Positions 59,301 through 64,000 of a stretch of DNA of 64,000 nt are shown in pieces (position 1 is the stretch's first letter; every line of letters begins with the position of its first letter). A model generated the notes under the pieces. It was given only the letters and a program-made list of their open reading frames with translations, was not told the origin of the DNA and made no database searches. The position numbers and the translations under genes are program-made. Source of the DNA: an uncultured Clostridia bacterium (GTDB lineage Bacteria > Bacillota > Clostridia > UMGS1810); contig CAKSJG010000003.1 of assembly GCA_934463165.1 (NCBI GenBank), forward strand, positions 108,852 to 172,851. The letters run 5' to 3'.

Positions 59301-59730
59301 CGTAACTTTTGTAAGCGACGGAAAAACGGTATACATGGCAGATATACTTGAAGGCACAACAATCGGCGATGCTAATATCCCGAATGACCGCGTAAAAGAC
59401 GGTTACACATTCAAAGGTTGGTTCAATGGTGATGATGAAGTCAAGGCAGACACAACTGTAACAGGCAGCATCACGGTTGAAGCTAAATTTGAAGTTACAC
59501 CGGCTGAAGAAATATTCAGTCTCGGAGATGCTGACGGCAGCGGCGAAATAAACGGTGCAGATATAGTTCTCTTCAGACAGAAACTCCTTCGCAGACCCGT
59601 AATGGTATTTGATTCTTCAAAGGATCTTTACAAAGACGGCGAATTCGACGGAAATGACGTAATAAGACTTGCACAGTATTATGCAGGACTTTTGGATGAC
59701 TCTAACATTCAGATTACCCCTGCTCCGTAA
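56353..59730 (+). CDS. Scaffold-like surface protein: 3 cohesin-like, 8 B-repeat and 1 dockerin module
   Basis: About 1125 residues. Signal peptide (about 1-30), then three near-identical cohesin-like domains of about 150 residues. These are interspersed with InlB/Listeria-Bacteroides (Flg_new) B-repeats of about 65-70 residues (GYTFDGWFDGETKITAETVV type): one after the first, two after the second, five after the third. A C-terminal dockerin follows (GDADGSGEINGADIVLFRQK and KDGEFDGNDVIRLAQYYAGL). The plan is that of an adaptor scaffoldin: cohesins to hold partners, a dockerin to join an anchor. The start at 56353 has AAAGGAG upstream and gives a good signal peptide; ATG 56308 is an alternative. 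Confidence 0.82.
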   Translation: MKSTTNKIFSIILTFLLLISSVSISAIADTERRIELTSPTGTINVGDYVEIPVSINNADMINGYQFKVTWDPTLLFAESSCYKKASNDPDVAESSTVNKAHISEGYIIANGASSDDEILKGHTSSYTFGTLKLKVLDAAAGKTVDVKVEVGEDTYATMGIDVIELGAPVNASFKVEGAAVTQYTVKFNDGTTDVKTVQIDENTAIGAENMPADPTKEGYTFDGWFDGETKITAETVVTGNITATAKFTVKPGVSERRIELTSPTGTINVGDYVEIPVSINNADMINGYQFKVTWDPTLLFAESSCYKKASNDPDVAESSTVNKAHISEGYIIANGASSDDEILKGHTSSYTFGTLKLKVLDAAAGKTVDVKVEVGEDTYATMGIDVIELGAPVNASFKVEGAAVTKHTVTFKNEDAVVKSFEVEDGKAIGAEMPADPTKEGYTFDGWFDGETKITAETVVKGNITATAKFALIPITKYTVTFKNEDTVVKSFEVEDGKAIGAEMPEDLTKEGYTFDGWFDGATQITAETVVKGNITATAKFTVKPGVSERRIELTSPTGTINVGDYVEIPVSINNADMINGYQFKVTWDPTLLFAESSCYKKASNDPDVAESSTVNKAHISEGYIIANGASSDDEILKGHTSSYTFGTLKLKVLDAAAGKTVDVKVEVGEDTYATMGIDVIELGAPVNASFKVEGAAVTQYTVKFNDGTTDVKTVQIDENTAIGAENMPADPTKEGYTFDGWFDGETKITAETVVTGNIAATAKFTLIPPTQYAVTFKDGETTVDTVMVNKGETVTAEKMPKAPEKTGYTFKGWFIGEDEFTGDTVVNDNITVTAVYEINKYTVTFKDGENELGKADVDYNTAIGAENMPADPTKEGYTFDGWYDGETKITAETVVTGNITATAKFDVKSYQVTFDIDGTTEKVVTINYGDKIGDEMPADPVKEGYVFKGWFNGEEEITKDTEVKGSFTATAKFEEKVPENFTVTFVSDGKTVYMADILEGTTIGDANIPNDRVKDGYTFKGWFNGDDEVKADTTVTGSITVEAKFEVTPAEEIFSLGDADGSGEINGADIVLFRQKLLRRPVMVFDSSKDLYKDGEFDGNDVIRLAQYYAGLLDDSNIQITPAP
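56443..56895 (+). repeat. Cohesin-like module, copy 1 (453 bp)
   Basis: Differs from copy 2 (57115-57567) at 2 bases and from copy 3 (57997-58449) at 1 base by my reading. The match with copy 3 continues through the following B-repeat to about 57092. Confidence 0.9.
57115..57567 (+). repeat. Cohesin-like module, copy 2 (453 bp)
   Basis: Near-identical to copies 1 and 3. The sequence after it diverges into a different B-repeat type (KHTVTFKNEDAVVKSFEVED), which is repeated once more before copy 3. Confidence 0.9.
57997..58449 (+). repeat. Cohesin-like module, copy 3 (453 bp)
   Basis: Near-identical to copies 1 and 2; homology to copy 1 extends to about 58646. Confidence 0.9.
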
Positions 59731-59809
59731 TTGCGAATCTTATACAAGGATTTTAGTTAAAGCTCAAACAGAAGTTTTGTAATGAAACCTCTGTTTGAAA
59801 AATGATGAG

Positions 59810-59880
59810 ACGCAGCTTGTGAAGCGGACGTTATATAAATTTATTATATGTTAACGGACACTTTGCAGGCTGCGTTTTAA
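59810..59880 (+). terminator. Long hairpin after the scaffold-like gene
   Basis: Arms at 59810-59824 and 59861-59875 pair along 15 positions counting three wobble pairs, followed by TTTT. A second hairpin just upstream (TCAAACAGA/TCTGTTTGA, 59764-59798) may add to termination. Confidence 0.65.
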
Positions 59881-59908
59881 TATTAAAACAGAAAGGTAAT
59901 GTTACATT

Positions 59909-61621
59909 ATGAAGAAATTAAACAAAGTTGTTGCTTTTGCTGTTTCGGTGGTTATGATTATGTGTTCATGGTCTGTTGCTGTATTTGCAGACGGCGGCAT
60001 GATATCCGGCAGCGAGGTTTCGGCAGTAGCGGGTGAAACCGTAAGCGTGCCTGTATCATATACCGGAAATTCCGGAACGGCCTATCTGCAATTCGGAGTA
60101 AGATATGACGCAGCTTATATAAAGCTGACAGGCGCGCAGAACTCCGGTTTGCTTAAAGGAGACATGTTTTCTTTGGAAACAGGAATGTTTTCATGGCTCT
60201 CAACCGAAAACATGACCGGCGACGGTGAACTTGTTTCTCTGGAATTTGAAGTTTTACCCGATACCCCTGCGGGAGAATACCCGATTGAAATTATTTTTAA
60301 TCAGTGTCTTGAAATAACAGAGGGAACAGACACGGCATCGGTAGAAATCGGCACCGAAAATGCAAAAATAACGGTAACAAATGATAACAAGGCAAAAATA
60401 TATACGGTTACACTCAAAGATGATGAGAAGATCTATGAGCTTTCAAAAATAAAAGAAAACGAAAAAGTCGGCTCTATGGCAAACAAAAAACCGTCAAAAT
60501 CGGGCTATGTATTTAAAGGTTGGTTTGACGGTGATACGGAGATCACATCCGAAACAATTGTAACCGGAGATATAACGGCTGTTGCCGTATTTGAAAAAGC
60601 GGATGCCGAAAAAAAATATACCGTTATATATAAAAATGGTGACAAAACAGAAAAATCGTATGAAATAAATGAGGGAGAAGAAATCGGCGATAACATGCCC
60701 TCCGATCCCGAAAAAGATGGCTATACATTTGAAGGATGGTATTTTAACTCAACAAAGATTACATCTGCCACGGTTGTAACAGAGAATATAACTGCAGAAG
60801 CTAAATTCACCAAAAAATCCTCCGGCGGCACAGGCACCGGCACAGGCACTGGCGGAAGCACCGGCGGAAGCACCGGCGGAAGCACCGGCGGAAGTTCGGG
60901 CGGAAGTTCGGGTGGCAGCACGGGTGGCAGCACGGGTGGCAGCACGGGTGGTAACACCGGCGGAAATACCGGCGGAAATACCGGCACAACACCAAAACCC
61001 GATGATACCACAAAAGATGATAATAACGGTACCGCTACAACACCCGATACAACCGAACCGACGGAACCCGAGGTTAACTATACCGATATAACATCCGACG
61101 ACTGGGCTTATAAATCCGTTATGAACCTTTCTGAAAAAGGAATTATCAGCGGATATGACTCAAAAATCCGCCCGAATGACGGTATAACCCGTCAGGAGGT
61201 TGCTAAAATTCTTCTTGCAGTAAAGGGCGAGGCTGTTGATGAAAGTGTCGCATTGGATGTTAAAGACCCCGAATCGGTTTCGGATTGGGCAAAACAGATA
61301 TTTGCCACGGCTATATCAAAAGGATACATTTCCGGCTATACCGACGGAAGCGTAAAAGGAGATCTCACCGTAACAAGAGCAGAGCTTGCAACGATGATTG
61401 TCCGCGCTCTCAAGGTTACAACAAATGAAGTGCAGTCATCATTTACAGACGTATCTGCCGATGACTGGTATTGTAAATATGTTGAAGCTGCAAAAAATCT
61501 CGGAATCATAACAGGTTATTCCGACGGCTCATTTGCCGGCAATAATCTTGTCACAAGACGAGAGGCTTTTGCTATGGCAGACAGGATGCTTAAATTATAT
61601 GAAATTTTAAAGGCAGAATAA
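59909..61621 (+). CDS. S-layer-anchored protein with cohesin-like and B-repeat domains
   Basis: 570 residues. Signal peptide (about 1-27, ending VAVFA), a cohesin-like domain (about 30-165, with VSVPVSYTGNSGTAYLQFGV and LVSLEFEVLPDTPAGEYPIE), two Flg_new B-repeats (about 168-300, with GYVFKGWFDGDTEITSETIV), and a Gly/Ser/Thr linker of GGST repeats (about 302-352). Three SLH domains complete it (about 385-565, with DWAYKSVMNLSEKGIISGYD, ITRQEVAKILLAV and WYCKYVEAAKNLGIITGYSD). This would anchor partners to the cell wall through the S-layer polymer. AGAAAGG precedes the ATG. Confidence 0.88.
   Translation: MKKLNKVVAFAVSVVMIMCSWSVAVFADGGMISGSEVSAVAGETVSVPVSYTGNSGTAYLQFGVRYDAAYIKLTGAQNSGLLKGDMFSLETGMFSWLSTENMTGDGELVSLEFEVLPDTPAGEYPIEIIFNQCLEITEGTDTASVEIGTENAKITVTNDNKAKIYTVTLKDDEKIYELSKIKENEKVGSMANKKPSKSGYVFKGWFDGDTEITSETIVTGDITAVAVFEKADAEKKYTVIYKNGDKTEKSYEINEGEEIGDNMPSDPEKDGYTFEGWYFNSTKITSATVVTENITAEAKFTKKSSGGTGTGTGTGGSTGGSTGGSTGGSSGGSSGGSTGGSTGGSTGGNTGGNTGGNTGTTPKPDDTTKDDNNGTATTPDTTEPTEPEVNYTDITSDDWAYKSVMNLSEKGIISGYDSKIRPNDGITRQEVAKILLAVKGEAVDESVALDVKDPESVSDWAKQIFATAISKGYISGYTDGSVKGDLTVTRAELATMIVRALKVTTNEVQSSFTDVSADDWYCKYVEAAKNLGIITGYSDGSFAGNNLVTRREAFAMADRMLKLYEILKAE
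60844..60987 (+). repeat. Gly/Ser/Thr linker repeat
   Basis: Tandem 12-bp units of GGCGGAAGCACC type code GGST and variants GGSS and GGNT. Blocks of identical variants indicate slippage expansion. Confidence 0.8.
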
Positions 61622-61642
61622 TTATTCGGAAAGGAACTTTAT

Positions 61643-61673
61643 GCGGGCGGCACCGGTTTTCGGTGCTGCCCGC
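61643..61673. terminator. GC-rich hairpin before greA
   Basis: GCGGGCGGCACCG pairs with CGGTGCTGCCCGC (one G-T) around GTTTT. There is no T-run, so it is a weak terminator or another kind of RNA element in the leader of greA. Confidence 0.5.
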
Positions 61674-61694
61674 TTATGGGTGTAAAAACAAATT

Positions 61695-62201
61695 ATGCAT
61701 AATGATTTAACAAAACAAGATATAGACAAAATGCAAAAAGAGATAGAATACCGAAAGGTGCATCTTCGTTACGAGCTTCTTGAAGAAGTAAAAAGAACGC
61801 GTGCCTTCGGTGATCTCAGCGAAAACTTTGAATATAAAGAAGCAAAGCGTAAAAAGAATCAAAATGAAAGCCGCATCCGTTATCTAACCAATATGATAAA
61901 AACGGCAAACATAGTTGAAACAAATGCCGATAAAGATACCGTAGGATTAAATGACATTGTTGAGTGTTATATGACGGATATTGAGGAAACAATGTTTTTA
62001 ACCGTAGTTACAACTGTTCGCAACGATGCAGCCAACGGCTTTATAAGCAAAGAATCTCCCCTCGGCGAGAAAATCCTCGGTGCAAAGATCGGTGAGACGG
62101 TCAGTGTTGACTCTCCGGACGGAAAATATGATGTAATCATAAAGTCCATAAAAAAATCGGATGAAAAAGAAGACAGTGATGCACCTCTCAATCCGTTTTG
62201 A
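61695..62201 (+). CDS. greA: GreA/GreB-type transcription elongation factor
   Basis: 168-residue protein that rescues backtracked RNA polymerase. The coiled-coil N-terminal domain (about 1-78) carries the acidic tip motif in RAFGDLSENFEYKEAK, and the C-terminal FKBP-like domain has LGEKILGAKIGETVSVDSPDG and YDVIIKSI. The C-terminal tail is acidic. No clear ribosome site is seen ahead of the ATG, and the gene lies 73 bases after the SLH gene. A second greA copy elsewhere cannot be excluded. Confidence 0.88.
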   Translation: MHNDLTKQDIDKMQKEIEYRKVHLRYELLEEVKRTRAFGDLSENFEYKEAKRKKNQNESRIRYLTNMIKTANIVETNADKDTVGLNDIVECYMTDIEETMFLTVVTTVRNDAANGFISKESPLGEKILGAKIGETVSVDSPDGKYDVIIKSIKKSDEKEDSDAPLNPF

Positions 62202-62240
62202 TTTTGATTAATATTCGAACTTTGGTGAGATTATCACACG

Positions 62241-62341
62241 TCGGCATCGCGTTTAGGGTATACTTTTTATTTTTTGGAAAGCTCAAACAGGCAGTGCAAT
62301 GGCGCTGAACTCGCTTCCAATCAAAAAATAAAAAGCATACC
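62241..62341. repeat. Copy 2 of the intergenic repeat, with a 19-bp inverted repeat
   Basis: Starts with the sequence shared with 13727. GGTATACTTTTTATTTTTT (62257-62275) and its inverse (62323-62341) match at 18 of 19 positions around a 47-base centre. It resembles a small non-autonomous element or an extended terminator between greA and the convergent MFS gene. No gene lies in 62202-62446. Confidence 0.6.
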
Positions 62342-62446
62342 ATAATCCATCGCCTGTCAGACATCTGTTTTTGACTGTTTTTATATGATTGTGTTTAAAA
62401 TGCACATGCACAATACATATACTTTATATAATTAAACGCAAGGAAT

Positions 62447-63655
62447 TTATATGTCTTTTATTATGCGTGTATCCGCTTTGCTCTTTTTTGATTTAAGCGC
62501 AAAAACAGATATCAGAATAATAAGCGGAAATACTGCCGAAAACAAAATTCCTGCTTTTATAGGATCGCCGTTCAAGGTGAAGTTACTTGATATCATGCTT
62601 ATGAGCGTAGGCCCGAGCGTGCAGCCGATATCTCCCGAAAGTGCAAGCATGCCAAACATGGCGGTGTTTACATTTTTTATTTTATGTGCCGAAAAAGACA
62701 GCGTCCCCGGCCACATCACACCCACGGAAAATCCGCACAGACCGCATCCCAACAGAGAAACAATCGGATTCGGAGAAAGAGATATTATCATATATGATAT
62801 AGCGCACAGCGCGGCTGATATCGCAAGCGCAGTTTTGATTTTTATCTTTTCGCTGTAAAGACCATATAAAACCCTTGCCGCTCCCATTAGAAGCGCAAAC
62901 AAACACGGCCCTAAAAGATCACCCACTGTTTTGGAAACCTTAAGCCCCGATTGCGCAAAATATGAAGCCCACTGTGATACAGCAAGCTCCGATGCTCCGG
63001 AGCAAAGCATTATAATAAGAAAATAATAGATAAACTTATCCTTAAATATTTTCTTTATGTTAAATCCGCTTTCTTCATCATCGATGCGGCAAATCGGCGC
63101 CTTTATAAACATAAGAATTGAAATAACAGGCAAAACCGCATATATATACGAAAGATACCGCCAGTTTTCGGTTGAAAAAATTCTGAAATATAATGTTGAA
63201 ATAAGCACAACGCCGACCTGCCCCCAGCAAAAGAACGAATGCAGAAAACTCATTGATGCTTTTTTTCCGTTTTCGGGCAGCGCTTCTATCATCGGGCTGA
63301 CCATTACCTCTATGATTCCGCTGCCGACGGCATATAATATTACGGATATTATAATTCCTGTGTAAGGTTCAATCAGATACGGCAGTGTACCCAGAGACAT
63401 GAGCCCCGTGAATGCAAAAACATGTGCCGTTATTATTGCGGTGCGGTATCCGACTTTTGCTGCATAGAGCGAACCGAGATAATCGGTAATGATCTGTGTG
63501 AAGAAATTGAGCGTAATTATAAACCCAAGCTGCAGTATAGATAGTGAAAACTGCCTGCTGAATGTAAAAAACAGCAGCGGCGCAAAGTTATTTATTATCG
63601 CGCTTATAAAGTAAGAGAGGTAGCATGCTCTTTTTGTTGTTGAATAAGAAGTCAT
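62447..63655 (-). CDS. MFS transporter
   Basis: About 402 residues with roughly twelve hydrophobic segments in two halves, with YRTAIITAHVFAFTGLMSLG and the inter-half loop at FNIKKIFKDKFIYY. The pattern SFSAHKIKNVNTAMFGMLALSGDIGCTLGP resembles fucose/sugar permease-like members. The substrate is unknown. The ATG at 63655 (minus strand) has AGGTGAT upstream; an in-frame GTG at 63664 overlaps that site. Confidence 0.87.
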   Translation of the reverse strand: MTSYSTTKRACYLSYFISAIINNFAPLLFFTFSRQFSLSILQLGFIITLNFFTQIITDYLGSLYAAKVGYRTAIITAHVFAFTGLMSLGTLPYLIEPYTGIIISVILYAVGSGIIEVMVSPMIEALPENGKKASMSFLHSFFCWGQVGVVLISTLYFRIFSTENWRYLSYIYAVLPVISILMFIKAPICRIDDEESGFNIKKIFKDKFIYYFLIIMLCSGASELAVSQWASYFAQSGLKVSKTVGDLLGPCLFALLMGAARVLYGLYSEKIKIKTALAISAALCAISYMIISLSPNPIVSLLGCGLCGFSVGVMWPGTLSFSAHKIKNVNTAMFGMLALSGDIGCTLGPTLISMISSNFTLNGDPIKAGILFSAVFPLIILISVFALKSKKSKADTRIIKDI

Positions 63656-63870
63656 TTTTATCACCTGTATATTATAATATGTTATTAATTGGTAAATGTT
63701 AAGACGATTGTATCATATCTTAAAAAAAAAATCAAGCGTCATTATTTTGTGCAAATTTACAAGTGCCGTTTTTTGAGCGGTTATAACTTGTGGTTTGTAC
63801 TGCGTGAGACAACAATATCTTGTGGTGTGAAAAAAATGCAAAAAAATGATGTAAAAAACGAAAAAACAGC

Positions 63871-63899
63871 TTGACATTTTTTGGCGGATATGGTATCCT
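63871..63899 (+). promoter_or_regulatory. Probable rRNA operon promoter
   Basis: TTGACA (63871-63876) and TATCCT (63894-63899) with a 17-base spacer, preceded by four A-tracts spaced about one helical turn apart, as in strong UP-element promoters. Confidence 0.65.
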
Positions 63900-64000
63900 A
63901 TATAAGCACTTTGAGTGAGGTGCTTGATCTTTGAAAAATGAACAGTATGAGAGGTTCTCGTTAAAGAGAATTGAGTTGAAGCGAAAAGCTTTTAACGAAA
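63900..64000 (+). ncRNA. Probable leader of a 16S rRNA gene, cut by the window edge
   Basis: The stretch GATCTTTGAAAAATGAACAG (63937-63956) matches the kind of sequence that precedes 16S rRNA in Bacillota (CTTTGAAAACTGAACA type). It is followed by short complementary segments and a purine-rich end. The 16S gene itself would begin just beyond base 64000; this is inferred, not seen. Confidence 0.55.

Larger units (their letters stand above)
63656..64000. other. Right-edge non-coding region (345 bp)
   Basis: It contains the minus-strand start region of the MFS gene (63656-63720, with a TATAAT near 63675). Next is AT-rich sequence with a series of A-tracts (63828-63867), then a plus-strand promoter and a leader that runs off the window. 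An open frame here (63689-63874) has no ribosome site and is not considered a gene. Confidence 0.6.

Noticed and set aside
63689..63874. 61-codon open frame at the right edge
   Set aside because: It crosses the A-tracts and the promoter, lacks a ribosome site and has no recognisable protein features.

Overview
The window looks like a chromosomal segment of a low-GC, anaerobic, Gram-positive bacterium of the Clostridia. The evidence is the cdaA-cdaR-glmM cluster, strong AGGAGG-type ribosome binding sites, near-consensus sigma-A promoters (TTGACA-17-TATAAT recurs), a glycyl radical enzyme with its activase, a sodium-pump decarboxylase beta subunit, and S-layer-homology, cohesin and dockerin surface proteins. 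No phage, transposase, plasmid or CRISPR locus was recognised. Naming a genus from sequence alone would be a guess; an uncultured gut Clostridia lineage is the likeliest type.

Layout. 1-6754 (+): housekeeping genes: an rRNA methyltransferase cut by the left edge, c-di-AMP synthase and its regulator, glmM, endonuclease III, an Xaa-Pro peptidase, EF-P and a zinc-ribbon protein. 6820-7766 (-): rnc and acpP. 8099-14589 (+): a secreted stalk-domain protein, two CobW-type GTPases (one fused to a second domain), mntP, mnmG and rsmG. 14663-18176 (+): a four-gene unit made of a ribbon-helix-helix regulator, an SPFH/zinc-ribbon protein and two membrane proteins; its promoter region carries three copies of a palindrome. 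19085-25908 (-): a six-gene operon of a glycyl radical enzyme, SGNH hydrolase, EamA transporter, glycyl radical activase, DUF4434 protein and AGE-type sugar epimerase, with a divergent AraC regulator at 26077. This operon is the best candidate for an undescribed pathway. 27002-30160 (+): a Na/phosphate cotransporter, then an OadB-like subunit with a 39-residue partner. 30226-33746 (-): holA, comEC and a second ribbon-helix-helix gene. 34027-37922 (+): four membrane or surface proteins of unknown role. 38029: tRNA-Glu whose promoter lies inside a perfect inverted repeat. 38176-48812 (+): CYTH protein, a BspA-type surface protein, ligA, an orphan sugar-ABC ATPase, an EEP phosphatase, mltG, a split chromate transporter, an oxidoreductase and an ECF S component. 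49131-54327 (+): a zinc-ribbon/RCC1 protein with an 18-bp minisatellite, a glycoside-hydrolase-like protein and an oxidoreductase. 54422-61621 (+): four secreted proteins with cohesin-like, dockerin, InlB-type B-repeat and SLH domains, which look like parts of one surface assembly. 61695-64000: greA, an MFS transporter on the other strand, and at the right edge what appears to be the promoter and leader of an rRNA operon.

How the parts connect. c-di-AMP synthesis (cdaA/cdaR) sits with cell-wall precursor synthesis (glmM), as in other Bacillota. The glycyl radical operon combines a C-O or C-N bond-cleaving radical enzyme with sugar-handling proteins, which suggests anaerobic breakdown of a sugar-linked compound. 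The surface island at the right suggests a cohesin-dockerin scaffold held to the S-layer, although no dockerin-bearing enzyme lies in the window. Assignments rest on motifs read by eye; no database search was run.
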